DNA of 64,000 nucleotides from Bettongia penicillata ogilbyi (Eukaryota; Chordata; Mammalia; Diprotodontia; Potoroidae). Below the pieces are notes generated by a model. It was not told the origin of the DNA. It did no database searches and was given only the letters and a program-made list of their open reading frames with translations. The position numbers and the translations under genes are program-made. This document shows, piece after piece, positions 1 through 11,060 of the stretch (positions within the stretch are counted from its first letter, which is position 1; each line of letters begins with the position of its first letter). The stretch is from contig JAJHZJ010000496.1 of NCBI GenBank assembly GCA_023548195.1, positions 5,391,001 to 5,455,000 of the forward strand, read 5' to 3'.

Positions 1-139
1 ATTTCAGAGGCAGCATTTAAACCCCTAGTCCAGAGAAGTTTCTACCTTCCTCCCCTGACCATTTACTCAAATGATGAGCCCCTATTTTGTCTCTAATCCT
101 TCACTAATAGGTACCACATTTTAAGAAAGAGATCATGGA

Positions 140-1462
140 CTTCAAGTGCCAAGATGGTGGAGTAAGGAGGGAACCCTCTGAAACCCTCCAAAATTCCTCT
201 CTAAACAACTATAAAACTACCTCAGAATTAATCTAGGAGGAGGGAAGCAGCTTATGGCCTGGCAAGAAAGGTCTGTCTCACTGAGGTGGGCAGGGAGGAA
301 TGTCCAAGAGGGGCAGCAGCAGCACAACCAGTCTCACAGCAGAGGGCCTGAAGCAAGGCTCCAAGCTTGGGAAAAATTATAAGGAAAGCAGAAAACTGAG
401 AAAAAATTTGCCACAAGTACCTCTGATAAAGGTCTCATTTCTCAAATATCTAAAGAACTGAGTCATATTTATAAAAATACAAGTCATTCCCCAATTGACA
501 AATTGCCAAATGATATGAACAGACAGTTTTCAGAGAAAGAAATCAAAGCTTTCTATAGTCATATGAAAAAATGCTCAAAACCACTATTGGCCAGAAAAAT
601 GTAAATTAAAACAACTCTGAGGTACCACCTCACCCTTATCAAAGTGGCTAATATGACAATAAAGGGAAAATGTTGGATGCTGGAGGTGATGTGGGAAAAC
701 TGGAGCATTGTTGATGGAGTTGTGAACTGATGCAACCATTCTGGAGAGCAGTTTGGAACTATGCCCAAAGGGCTACCAAACTGTGCTTACCCTTTCATCC
801 AGCAATACCACTGTTAGATCTATATCCTTAAAACATACAAAGAAGGGGGGGGGGTGGGAGGAAGGACCTCCCCACAAATATTTTTGTATAAGAATATTTA
901 TAGCAATTCTTTTTGTATTTTTGAAAAATTAGAAATCAAAGGGAAGCCCATCGATTAGGGAACAGTTAAGCAAGCTGTGGTATATGATTGTAATGTAATA
1001 CTATTGTGCTATAAGAAATGAAAAACAAGTTGACTTCAGAAAAACCTGGAAAGACTTACATGAACTGATGCATAGCGAAGTGAACAGAAACAGTAGAAAG
1101 TTGTACTCAGTAACAGCAGAGTATTATATGATGAAGAACTATGAATGACTTAACTCTTCTCAGCAATATAATGATCCAAGACAATCCAAAAAGACTAATG
1201 ATGAATCATATTGTCTGCCTCTAGAGAAAGAACTGATAACAATTGCATAGAGACTGAAGCATGCTATTTTTCACTTTCACTTTTTTCCTTTTTATTAGTT
1301 TTCTTCTACAAAATGACTTGTATGGAAATATTTTACATAATTGCACATGCATAACCTATATCTGATTGCATACCATCTCAGGGAGGGGGGGAGAGGAGGG
1401 AGCGCTATAATTTGGAACTCAATATTTTAAATACAAAAGTTTTAAAAATGTAAAAATAGAAA
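140..1462 (+). mobile_element. Internally deleted L1: 5' UTR fused to ORF2 3' end and 3' UTR
   Basis: Positions 140 to about 370 resemble an L1 5' UTR, with a CCAAGATGG box at 149-157 followed by GGAGTAAGG. From about 395 the text jumps to the last part of L1 ORF2 and runs through the 3' UTR to an A-rich tail near 1440-1462. The ORF2 end is recognised by its match to the copy at 52451-53501, including the stretch coding for the C-terminal cysteine-rich segment (around 715-780). ORF1 and most of ORF2 are absent. Stops and a G run (845-855) break the frame. The element could instead be two L1 pieces placed side by side by chance. Confidence 0.75.
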
Positions 1463-2383
1463 GAGATAGGCAAGATGGGTCTTACCCAAAAGAGGGAGAT
1501 CAGAACAGTGAGGGAGAACTCTAGGACTTAAGCTGAAGGTGATGATGTTTAGCTTGCAGAAAAGAAAATTGAGAGGGAATAATATCTCTTTAGTAACTGA
1601 TAGGACTGACAAGTGAAAGAGCATATGTATAATGCAGACGCTAAAGGAATTAGAGAAACTTACCTCCAGGGCTGTGGTCAGGCGTGCGGTGAGAGAAGAG
1701 CAGGAGAGAGGATGGTTTGTGCCCTGCCAGTGGTTGGATTCAGCAATTTCATTGTTCTAGGTAATATAACACATCTATTCCTGATTGGCTAAAATATGAG
1801 GATACATAGCTATCAGCAAAGTCAACTCATTTATACTGAAAGTGTTTTTTACTATGCATAAAGTCACGAAGACGTGAATTGATTCGATGCTTGTGTTAGT
1901 TACCATGGTCGAGTTACCTGACGACTTAGATAATGCCTGTGGTAGCAACTTAAGTGTTATCATGAAAGTGAAATTAAATAATGTATGTCAATTTCTTTGT
2001 AAATAGCCATCACTAGTAATATTAGTATGCTCTAACCAACCAGGAATTTGTTGTCTGCCTCTACCAGTAGCCAGTTAAATGAACTTAACTCGTTTTAAAA
2101 TTGTCCATTAAAGATAGCCCTAATGAAATCAACAAGATAGACAAGGACAGCACCATTTATTTGCTAGTGTATCCAAGCTTCCTGTTTCCAGTCTACTTCT
2201 CTTCAGTGCGGCTGTAACTGACTGGCCCTCTGTGATAGTTATCTCACAAAGTAATCTAAGAATAGCTCACATTTGCACTTTGTATCACTATTTGCAAAAC
2301 AGTTTTCTCAGTATCCCTGTGGAAATCCAGATTCCCTTGACAATTTTCAAATGCTGTAGACTTTCAAAGAAGCAATCCATCAA
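1463..2383. other. No recognised feature
   Basis: Apparently unique AT-rich sequence. The only open frames are short (60-62 codons) with no supporting signal. Confidence 0.5.
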
Positions 2384-2385
2384 CG

Positions 2386-2490
2386 TGGCTGTATTAAGCA
2401 CTTAACTTGTACCAGACACCTAGGTCTAGCGGTACAAAAGCAACAATGAACAATCCCTGCTCTCAAGGAGTTTACATTCAATCATTTAAG
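2386..2490 (+). repeat. L2-like tail fragment
   Basis: Shows the motif order TATTAAGCACTTA, ACCAGACAC, GGTACAAAA and CCCTGCTCTCAAGGAG. This order recurs through the window (for example at 6484, 6620, 6893, 40350 and 41845) and is typical of old LINE2-related repeats. Confidence 0.6.
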
Positions 2491-2823
2491 ATTTCTTAAA
2501 AGAAAGATTGAAAGCTTTTGAAATTGCTGGCTACATAGGTCATTCATGCATTGTACCCATGATTACACTTTATATTGGAAGAAAGTGAAAAACCTGTAAA
2601 TGGAAGGAATTTGTTTTTTTATAGATCTCACCAAATCAAAACCTTCTTTATATAAATAAAAAAAAAATTCCTCAATGTCAGAAAGTCAGTGTTGTGTTTT
2701 CTTTTCCTTTCTTTTTTCCACTAACTTTACTGTATTAAGATTTCTGGTTTTCTTTGTTTGCATTTCTCCTTAATATAACCTCTCTCTGCCTTAGTTTATC
2801 TTCATGAGTTCTTAGGGTTAATA

Positions 2824-3103
2824 TTTTTTTGAGACAAGATCTGCCTACATCATCCACATTGGAATTACAGTGGCCTCTCATGGGCATAGTCTCAATGTTA
2901 AAAGGCACAAAAAGCTTTGACTGACTCCTTTTGTGACCTCCTTAGCTATCCTGTTAGCTCCCCCCTCCCACTGGTGCTGGATTTAATGAAGACATCCAAT
3001 TAGATTTAACCCTACTATAACTTAGGACTTTCAAATTCAAGAAATTCACCACATTTTGCCTCTTCTAGTAACAGGGAATTGTAGATATGTACAACCATAC
3101 CTA
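2824..3103 (-). pseudogene. 7SL (SRP) RNA retropseudogene, nearly full length
   Basis: Read on the plus strand, this is the reverse complement of 7SL RNA. It starts with a T run at 2824-2830 (the A tail of the minus-strand transcript) and GAGAC. A block like the Alu-related 3' domain follows (TTGGAATTACAGTGGC, 2870-2885), then S-domain blocks (TTTGACTGACTCC; TTAGCTATCCTGTTAGCTCC). The 5' Alu domain ends it (CTAGTAACAGGGAATTGTAG, 3067-3086). The order matches 7SL end to end over about 272 of roughly 300 bases, but many substitutions and CpG losses mark it as old. 7SL RNA is the scaffold of the signal recognition particle. This copy is almost certainly inactive and was probably made by L1-mediated reverse transcription. 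No target duplication was identified. Confidence 0.8.
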
Positions 3104-4190
3104 TTCCTCCTTAAAAAAGTGTAATTTTTAAAAATTAGCACTTGGCAGCATGCATTTAGGGTGTAGGCTAATGTTCAAATAAAAGAAATATATTCATTGC
3201 TGGACCTATACTTGAAGGCTTGTCAGATTAATAGGCTCTGATATAGCTCACATGCTTCATTGACATAGCTGTTGATCCTAGGTTCTCTTCTGTGCTATCA
3301 CAGGAGGACTATGGGAAGGTGAACTCTCATACCTGCACAAAATATTTTGTGAACCTCATTACTCAGATAGCATCCAAATGACAGCATGATGCAAATGAGT
3401 TGGAAATGTCAGGATGCACAGCCGAGCCTTTTGTAGTAATGTGATGTGAGATTTACTTGGTTGGGTTTATATGGGAGCCCTGGGTGGCAAGCTGCCCCAG
3501 GTAAGTCGAAGATAGTCGAGAGTTGATGACAAAACTTAACATTATCTAAGGAGAATAAAATCAAGGCAGCATTTCTAATCTGACAAAAGAAAACAGAGCC
3601 TCTCAATGCATTGATGTAACAAAATAACTGATTGTATATCACACACTTTCTTGTGAGTATATTATCCTTAGAGCAATAGGCTACTTGGGAGGGTTTTCAA
3701 AAACTAGATAGAAAATGGAAAACCCTTTGAAGAGGCTGATTCATTAACTTTTAGGTCAGATCACTTAGAGAAGGGATAGAATACCCAGTTTGCTTAATCC
3801 AAGTTAAAAATTCTATGTGTACATCAAGAGTCTAACTTCATCTTATATTGAGGGAGAAACTTCAATATTCCTAGACTTTGAACTAAATCTTGCATTTTAG
3901 AACTAGAAAGAAATGAAATGCTAATTCTCCTTCAAGAGTTGCCAGAATGGATTTGGGGCTCCATTTCAATACTATGGGAATCAGTCATCCCAAATCATGG
4001 GTTTCTATCAGAACTTAAATTGACAGAAGGGTGAGCCAGCACTCGATTCACCCTTCTCTTCCCAAGTGAGAATCACCAGTTTATCTCTTCTTTTTCCAAA
4101 GTTTGCCAATCATGCTGAGAAATGGTAATTTCAAAGAACTCTATTATCAGCTAGGTGGAACTGGGGATTGATTACTGGGGTCTGGATTCA
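3104..4190. other. No recognised feature
   Basis: Unique-looking sequence. A 77-codon minus-strand frame at 3409-3642 lacks any supporting feature. Confidence 0.5.
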
Positions 4191-4194
4191 TGAA

Positions 4195-4402
4195 AACCTC
4201 AGTTCAAATCAGATTCAGACAATTGCTAGCTGTGTGACCCTGGAGAAGTCACCTAATCTCAGACTGCCTCAGTTTTCTCAATTGTAAAAAAAAAACAAAA
4301 AACAAAAAACCTACTTTTTGGGGTTGTTGCAAGTGTCAAATGAGAGAATATTTGTAATTTACTTTTACCAGTGTCTGTCACATAGTAGGTACTTCAAAAA
4401 AA
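4195..4402 (+). repeat. MIR SINE
   Basis: Carries the MIR order CAGTTCAAATC (B box), CTAGCTGTGTGACC, GCCTCAGTTTTCTCA, an A-rich insert, GGGGTTGTTGCAAG, then CACATAGTAGGTACTTC. Confidence 0.8.
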
Positions 4403-4719
4403 AACAAATAAAGGAGCTTAAAAATCACATAGTAGAAGCTTATATCCCCTCCTATTTCACCTTAGGAGATAAATCCCAGTCTGAAATAATGATTCCAAGG
4501 AGACAATAAATAACTAAAGTAGTAAGGAAATCGTATGTTTAGTTTTATGATCTACTCTTGACTTGCTTGTTTAAATAATAAACCATAAAGTTCAGTAAAC
4601 TCAAATGAGTTAAAGCTAATATTCCTGAAATTCATTAGGATCTTTATTTAGTGAAGGATTTTTAATTCACTCCTATATGCAACATATTCAATTTTAAAAG
4701 TGTTTAAAGTGTCAGTGTA

Positions 4720-4858
4720 ACTCAGAAAGAATACTAGATGTGGAGACAGGGAGCCTGAGCTGAAATCCTTGCTCTAATACCTACACATTGCTCCTATCAC
4801 CTCAGAAAAGTCACCTAGTATCTCAGAGGTGAGGTTTTCTCATCTACAAAAAAAAAGG
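4720..4858 (+). repeat. MIR SINE, degenerate
   Basis: AATACTAGATGTGGAGACAG is followed by a CCTGAGCTGAAATCC box and AAGTCACCTAGTATCTC. The copy ends in an A run at about 4848-4857. Confidence 0.6.
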
Positions 4859-4861
4859 GAA

Positions 4862-5115
4862 TTGGATTGGACTCAAAAGACCTTAACTCAAAAGGGCCAA
4901 GGTTTCCCACCGAATCCTGTGCCATCTCCCATGGTCCTGATTGATAACTGGCCACCAGACCCAGATGGCTCTGGAGGAGAAAGTGAAGCTAGTTACTTTG
5001 CACAGCCCACTCTCACTCAAATCAAAGCCATTTGCAAATCATGTCATCATCTCCCTGATGTCGTGGCTCTCTTCAAGAATAAAAGACAAACCACACAACA
5101 CAATCTACAGACCAG
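4862..5115 (-). repeat. Marsupial-type SINE, family B
   Basis: Reverse complement of the repeat seen twice at 8095-8523. It shares the blocks for CATGGTCCTGATTGA, CACAGCCC, CATGTCATCATCTCCCTGAT and GACAAACCACACAAC. Strand is given relative to the 8095 copies. Open frames of 96 and 61 codons over it are incidental. The family name is not assigned. Confidence 0.65.
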
Positions 5116-5293
5116 ATAACCTCTAACTGCACCTTCCAGCTCAAATTCCATGAAATTATTGAGGTATTTGGAAGGCACAGAGAATACAAAAAAAAAAAAA
5201 GGAAACAGCTCTCTCCTCAGTTTTGACATGGGAAACAATTTGATTTTGCATTATTTGTGCTATACTGATTTATTAATAGAGTAAAAGATTCTC

Positions 5294-5545
5294 AGGGCGG
5301 CTAGGTGGTGTAGTGGACAGAGCACCTATGCCTGGAGTCTATAAGACCTGAGTTCAAATTCTGCCTCATATAATTACTAATGGTTTGACCCTGGGCAAGT
5401 TACAACCTCTATTTGTCTCAGTTTCCTCCTCTGTAAAATTGGGATTAGAAATAGCACCAGAGTCAAATGAGATAAGAATTATAGAACTCTTGATACAGTG
5501 CCTGACACATGGTAAGGACTAGATAAATGTTAATTATCACTAAGA
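5294..5545 (+). repeat. MIR/CORE-type SINE
   Basis: Starts GCGGCTAGGTGGTGTAGTGG (A-box region). It continues with GAGTTCAAATTCTG (B box), TTTGACCCTGGGCAAG and CAGTTTCCTCCTCTGTAAAA, and ends in a MIR tail with GTGCCTGACACATGGTAAGG. Confidence 0.85.
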
Positions 5546-6190
5546 AACACTCTCAGAAACATTTTTTCAAATGATATTTGTTCCTTAGCCCTTAGCCCAG
5601 TGCTTAGTAGGCATTTAAGAAATACCCACTGGATTGAGTAATTGATTTGAGGCAGTCGGTTTTCCAGTTTGACTGACACTATTCCAAATCTAAAGCAATC
5701 TTTAGACTGCATTTCTTCTGCTTTCATTGTGATTAAAAATCTCACATTTCCTCCCTTTGAAAATGCCCCTTTCTGGGCAATGCCTATTTAGTCACACTTA
5801 CATAAATAGGAATTGCATAAATAGGAGGCTTTCATAGCATTTTCCCACCAGGCTTCATTATTCTCATTTATGGGAACAATTGAAGTATGAATAAATTAAG
5901 TGACCCTATCTCAATGGTCCTGGAAATGAGTGTCAAAGTCTAGAACAAAAATCAAGTCTCCTGGCAACGAGGACCGACTTCTAACCTCATGATTTCACTT
6001 CTACAGACATCTCTGTTTAAAATACAGGTATCACAAACTGACATTGTGGTAAAAAAAATCTTGGGGTTTCTGCTCATTATAGGAATTATTATTCTTGAGC
6101 CTGGTTGACTGATGGTAGTCAATCCGTTAGATATTTACTTCTTTGTGGTCTGAATTGTAAGTAATGCCTTTCATTTTTTTAAATTTTCAA
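5546..6190. other. No recognised feature
   Basis: Mostly unique sequence. A fragment resembling the end of an L2/MIR tail (AGCCCAGTGCTTAGTAGGCA, about 5594) is too short to classify. Confidence 0.4.
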
Positions 6191-6195
6191 GTAGC

Positions 6196-6355
6196 AACAT
6201 GGATGTAGAGCTGGAAGGAGCCTTCAAAATCATCTAGCTCAACAACGTCAGGAAAACGAGGCCCAAGAAGGGAAGTAACTTGCCCAATGGAACACAGGTT
6301 ATGTGTCAGAGTTGAGATTCAAACGGAGGGTTTGGTACCTGATTCGAATACACTT
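6196..6355 (-). repeat. MIR SINE
   Basis: Reverse MIR order: GTAGAGCTGGAAGGAGCCTT, AGTAACTTGCCCAATGG, AGTTGAGATTCAAACG. Confidence 0.65.
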
Positions 6356-6389
6356 TCCACTCATGCTACCTCTTCAATTCTCTCAAATT

Positions 6390-6470
6390 ATAGATGAGGA
6401 AACTGAGGCACTGACATGGGAAATGACTTGCCCAAGGACATAAGGTACAAAGTTATAGAGCCAAAGTCCT
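6390..6470 (-). repeat. MIR SINE fragment
   Basis: Contains ATAGATGAGGAAACTGAGGC and ATGACTTGCCCAAGGACA, the usual reverse-strand MIR core. Confidence 0.7.
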
Positions 6471-6483
6471 CTAATATTATAAT

Positions 6484-7130
6484 TCAGGAAGCATTTATTA
6501 AGTGCCTAATATATACCAGGCACTCAAAATACAAAAAGAGGCCAAAGCTGGTCCCTGCCCCAAAGAAGCTTACAAACTTATGGGGGAGATAATGAAAACA
6601 AATATATACACACCAATTAATAAGCATCCATTAAGTACCTACTGTGTGGCAGGCACTATGCTAAGTTCTAGGGATACAAAAAGAGGGAAAAGACAGTCCC
6701 TGCCCTCAAGGCGCTTATAATCTTCTGGCGCAGATAATGAAAGTAAAGTGTAGGTGTGTGTATACATGTACAAAAATACATATATACATATATATACATA
6801 TACATATTTTATATATGTATATATAATATACAAACACAGATATTTGTGTGTATATGTACATATATACACATATGTATATACATAAATCAATCAATTAATT
6901 AGCATTGATTAAGAGCCTAAAGTGCCAGGCACTTTGCTAAGTGTTAGGGATACAAAAAGAGGGGAGAGGCAGTTCTTGTCCTCAAGGAGCTCACAATCTA
7001 ATGGAGGAGAAAATATGCAAACAGATGTATGCAAAGCAAGCAATATACAGGATAAATAGGAAATGATTTAAAGTGAGAAGCCACTAGAATTGAGAGAGAT
7101 TTGAAAGACTTTCTGTAAAAGGGGGTGATT
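6484..7130 (+). repeat. Three L2-like tails in tandem
   Basis: Three same-strand copies start near 6484, 6620 and 6893. Each has a TTAAG(T/A)(G/A)CCTA stretch, CAGGCACT, GATACAAAAAGAGG or a variant, CAGTCCCTGCCCTCAAGG or a variant, and GCAGATAATG or an equivalent. The third continues into a longer tail (GGATAAATAGGAAATGATTT, about 7050). A TA/TG array at 6748-6890 separates the second and third. Confidence 0.7.
6748..6890. repeat. TA/TG/CA microsatellite
   Basis: Alternating purine-pyrimidine sequence built from GTGTGTATA, ACATATATA and similar units, with interruptions. Confidence 0.95.
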
Positions 7131-7189
7131 TCCAAAGGGGTGATTTCTTCATCCTAATGGCAACAGTGCCAACAGGTCAGAGGATCAGA

Positions 7190-7345
7190 GATTTAGAGCA
7201 TCCTAGAGGTCCATTTTAGAAATGATAAGCTGAGGCAGGGAGAGGTTAGGTGACTTGCCCCTGATCTCACATATATTAAGTTCTAGAGCCAGGATTCCAA
7301 CTAAGTTTCACTAATTCCAAATCCACTTCATTTTTCCATTATTTC
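7190..7345 (-). repeat. MIR SINE
   Basis: Contains ATAAGCTGAGGCAGGGAGAG, GTGACTTGCCCCTGATCTCA and AGAGCCAGGATTCCAAC. Confidence 0.75.
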
Positions 7346-7882
7346 AGTAAAAAACTGTACTTACAGTAAACACACAACATCATAAACACACAACAAACTC
7401 ACGTGTTTCTTGTTGCTTGTTATCTGCTCAGTTTTCCCCTGAAAATAAACCACTTTTGGTTAAGGAAGGTAGACCTAGGCTGGTTCCACCAGAGCCCTTT
7501 AGGGGTCAATAGTGAAACTGCTTTCATTTTTGACATGTGCTTGTTAATAAAATATCCTTGGAATAGAAATGGTAAAGCTAGACAAATGCATGTTGTTTTC
7601 CAGTCAGTGTTGGAAGTTGGAAGGGAAGAGAGATGTCAGCGTTATCTCAGACAGTATGCCTTCTAGCTGCTCTGTCGTCTCCAAGAAACTCAAAGAGAAT
7701 CATTTAATAGGTGTTTGCATAGTAACTGTTGATAAATGATCAGAGACCAGAGACCGTAGGGCCTGAAGGTTTATAAGGAGCTGCCTGAGGGAAGATTACA
7801 ACCTTGTTTTGGCTCTAGGTTCAGTAAGGAACTGTGAAATTTAGAAGCACTGCTAGGGCTCACAAGTTGGTTTGTTGGACTT
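7346..7882. other. No recognised feature
   Basis: Unique-looking sequence. An 87-codon plus-strand frame (7403-7666) has no recognisable domain. Confidence 0.5.
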
Positions 7883-8094
7883 AATGTGTGTGTGTGTGTG
7901 TATTTTTGTCTATGTATATGTGTGTATGTATGTATGTATATGTGTGTATATTATATGTGTATGTGTATGTTTGTGTGTATGTATATGTGTGTACATGTGT
8001 ATATGTGTGTATATGTATATATGTGTATATATAATATGTATATACATGTATGTATATATAAGTATATGTGTTTATATATCGTGTGTGTGTGTGT
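7883..8094. repeat. TG/TA compound microsatellite
   Basis: About 210 bases of GT, GTAT and TATA units. Several long frames on both strands here are artefacts of the repeat. Confidence 0.98.
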
Positions 8095-8523
8095 ACATTG
8101 TTGTGTTTGTCCTTTGTTTTTGAAGCGGACCATGACATCAGAGAAATGATGACATGACTTTCATTTGACTTTGTTTTGAGTGAGGGAGGGCTGTGCAAGG
8201 TCATCAGCCTCAATTTCTCTTCCTGAACCTTCTGGATTCAGTGACCAGATATTCCTCAGGATGACCGGAGATGGCCTAGGATGCAATGAGAGACCTTGGC
8301 CTTTGGGCCAAGGGCTTTTCAGGTTACTCACTTAAAGTGAGGTAATGTGTGTTCATCCTTTGTTGCTGAAGAAGACCATGCCATCAGAGAAATAATGACA
8401 TGACTTGCACTTTGTTTTGCGTGATGGAGGGCTGTGCAGGTCACCAGCCTCACTTCTCCTCCAGAGTCATCTGAATCCAATGACCAGATATTCATCAGGA
8501 TGACTGGAGATGACCTAGGATGA
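8095..8523 (+). repeat. Tandem pair of family B SINEs
   Basis: Two copies, about 8095-8335 and 8345-8523. Both hold TCCTTTGTTTTTGAAG or TCCTTTGTTGCTGAAG, GACCATG(A/C)CATCAGAGAAA, a block ending GAGGGCTGTGCA, a block for CCAGCCTCA, and GACCAGATATTC(C/A)TCAGG. They differ by many substitutions, so the pair is old. Confidence 0.75.
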
Positions 8524-8652
8524 GGCAATTGGGGTTAAGTGACTTGCTCAAGGTCACACAGCTAGTGAGTGTCAAGTGTCTGAAGTGAGATTTGAACTCA
8601 GGTCCTCCTGACTCCTGCACTGATGCTCTATCCACTGCACCACCTTGCTGTG
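8524..8652 (-). repeat. MIR/CORE-type SINE 5' half
   Basis: Reverse order GAGGCAATTGGGGTTAAGTG, GGTCACACAGCTAGTGAG, TTTGAACTCAGGTCCTCCTG, TATCCACTGCACCACC. It abuts the preceding family B copy directly. Confidence 0.85.
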
Positions 8653-9215
8653 ATGCCCATTCAATGAATAGATCTCTTTAAAAAGTAGTTGGGGGGCGGG
8701 GGGTGGTTTGGCCCCTTTAATAGAAAAGAGAAAAAACTAGATAAATCACAGTGGGAAGGGCAGGAGCCTCAGACTCGGTGTTTGGAAGAGAACTGTTACT
8801 ATTGTCATTCATTGTAAGCGAGGAGGGTCCAAAACAGACATTGAGCGGACGTTGAGCAGGGAGCCATTATTGCTCAGTCCCGGGGCTTGAGAGTGCATTG
8901 GGTCTAAGGTTTTAGGGGAGGGAGGGAAGGAAGGAAGGCAGGAAGGGAAGAAAAGAGGGAGGAAGGGAGGGAAAGAAAAGAAACCAAGAAAGAAATCTAC
9001 CCCGTTATGACAATAGGAATAGTAACGTGTGTTATATGCATGCATGTATATGTATGCATACATGTGTACGTGTATACACATGCATGCATGCATACATGTA
9101 CACATGTGTGTTGGACCTTGTATCACTTAATCATGAAGTAGTTTGAGTTTGGAGAATGGATTTCTTATCAAAACAAATAAAATTAGATTCATTGATCACA
9201 TTGCATAAACAAAAT
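8653..9215. repeat. Simple-sequence-rich stretch
   Basis: Holds a purine tract at about 8915-8995 (GGAAGGAAGGAAGG units) and an alternating TGCATGCA/TACATG array at about 9028-9115. The rest (8653-8914, 9116-9215) shows no recognised feature. Confidence 0.85.
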
Positions 9216-9217
9216 TG

Positions 9218-9458
9218 GGAGGCTGGGTAGTGTAGTGGGCAGAGTCCTGGGCTTGGAATCAAGAAGACTCATCTTCCTAAGCATAAATCCAGCTTCAGAC
9301 ATCCGGCTGTGTGACCCTGGGCAAGTCATTTAACCCCATTGCCTCAGTTTCCTCTTCTGTAAAATGATCAGAAGAAGGAAATGACCAACCCCTCCAGTGC
9401 CTTTTTCCAAAACATCTCCAATGAGTGTCATGAAGAGTCTGAAATGATTGAACAACGT
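9218..9458 (+). repeat. MIR/CORE-type SINE
   Basis: GGCTGGGTAGTGTAGTGGGC, GTGTGACCCTGGGCAAGTCA and TGCCTCAGTTTCCTCTTCTG, followed by the marsupial-type tail (AGAAGGAAATGACCAACCCC; ATGAAGAGTCTGAAATGATT). Confidence 0.85.
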
Positions 9459-9464
9459 GCTGCT

Positions 9465-9702
9465 TTAAAATTTGCAGAGCATTTCATAGACAGCATCTCA
9501 TCACAATTCCACAACTGCCTGGCAAGGCAGGTACTGAAGGCATTATTGCCTAGTTTTATACATAAGGAAACTGAGGCTAAGAAGTTAACTGACTTGGTTA
9601 GGGTCACCTGGCTATCAAATATCAGAGGCAGGATCTGAACACAAGTCTATCTGATTTCAAATTCATCACTCTGTCATCTACACCACAATTGCCTATCAGT
9701 TA
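9465..9702 (-). repeat. MIR SINE
   Basis: Nearly complete reverse MIR: GCATCTCATCACAATTCCAC, ACATAAGGAAACTGAGGCTA, CAGAGGCAGGATCTGAACAC. The 85-codon frame at 9381-9638 runs through this and the previous SINE and is not a gene. Confidence 0.8.
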
Positions 9703-10439
9703 AATGTTGTATCACTCACTTGTTGGCATCACTTGAGTATCCAATTGAGTTTCCTGAAGATATTCAGAGATGAATTTACCTTTTTTTTTCTTATGAAAGG
9801 ATTAATGTGAGATTAGTTGGAACAGGTCTCTACTGGAGTAAAACAAAGTTCACAATGAAATGTAGCTGTTTTTCCATATGTCATTTCAATCCAAAAATAT
9901 TTGTTAGAGGGCAGGTCTCTTATACAGGTGGCAGTTTCAAAGCAAAATTGTGAAAATGGAAATCAGATCTGCCCTCAAGGTGTTTATTTTCTACTGTACA
10001 TCAACAAGTGTGATTGACTCCTAATACACACTTTTTTCTCAGTACTCAGTTGTATCATATATTAATTAACTATCCATGAATTATGGCTCCCTGTTTGCTT
10101 GGAATTTTTTTTTTTGAAAGACAGGTAATTCAGGCCAATTGACAGAATGATCTGGGACTGGAATCAGTCAAACAGGTCATTAAATAAAACTGTGGGAAGA
10201 CTCAGAATCAAACCTAGGTTTGTTTTTTTTTTTTAAACTAAATCTATTTTTACACTAATTTTGAGACTAAATTAAGTCTCAACTTTAAAAAATCTATACT
10301 GTGAATTCATGTATGCACAAATCTTCTCAGTTATATTGATCAGTGTGTGTGTATGTGTGTGTGTGTGTGTGAAGAAATGAAATTATTTTTGTCTCAAAAT
10401 CTTCATCCCTGTGATAGCCAGATAGGAAAATATTCCACT
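9703..10439. other. No recognised feature
   Basis: Unique AT-rich sequence with T runs (9780-9789, 10105-10115, 10222-10233) and a short GT array at 10344-10371. Confidence 0.5.
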
Positions 10440-10805
10440 AACTCATTTTATTTTTATTTTTTTAAGTTTATTTATTTTGTTTTTAATTTATGAAGCAAAA
10501 TAAGCATTTCCATAATATAGTAGAATAAAAAAGATGAAAGCATGTGAAACTGAAAATCTATTATGTACAACATGCTATTTCTTTTAAATATATGATAAAG
10601 TTGCCATGTAACTTTTCGCCCTTTTTTTTTCTGTCCCTTTCACCTTGGGCCCACTCCCCCAATCTCTGCCCTAGAGAGGGTTACCATTAGACACAAATAT
10701 GTGTGTGTATCTGTGTGTTATGCAGAATCATTCTATACGTCCATATGTATTTCTATTTGTCAATTCTTTCTGTGGATACAGATAGTGTCTGCTAATTCAT
10801 TTTTA
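10440..10805 (-). mobile_element. L1 3' UTR fragment
   Basis: Begins on the plus strand with T-rich sequence (the A tail of the minus-strand element). It then shows L1 3'-UTR landmarks in reverse: GAAGCAAAATAAGCATTTCC, CTGCCCTAGAGAGGGTTACC, ATTAGACACAAATATGTG, TTCTTTCTGTGGATACAGAT. No ORF2 sequence is present, so this is a heavily 5'-truncated insertion. Confidence 0.6.
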
Positions 10806-10899
10806 GAAATCTATTAAATCAGTGAGATTTGTATCTATATTTAGTAGGATTTGGTTTTGTGTAAACTATAGATAATTGACTGAATTAAAAAATTATCAC

Positions 10900-11060
10900 A
10901 TGGCGTAGAACTGTGGTATAATACATAGTTATTAGCTTTTTAATCAGAAAAATTGGTTCAAATTCAACCCTAGACCCATGGAACCCAGGCTTAGTCAATC
11001 TATTTCTTTGCACCCCAGGCAAATTTCTAGGCTACATGTACTGAGTCACAGATCATGGCA
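10900..11060 (+). repeat. MIR SINE, degenerate
   Basis: TGGTATAATACATAGTTATT is followed by TTGGTTCAAATTCAACCC (B-box region). The 3' half is poorly preserved. Confidence 0.5.

Noticed and set aside
7881..8213. 110-codon Thr/Tyr/His-rich frame
   Set aside because: Translated TG/TA microsatellite plus a SINE end.
9381..9638. 85-codon plus-strand frame with normal-looking composition
   Set aside because: Runs through two adjacent SINEs (MIR/CORE-type and MIR).
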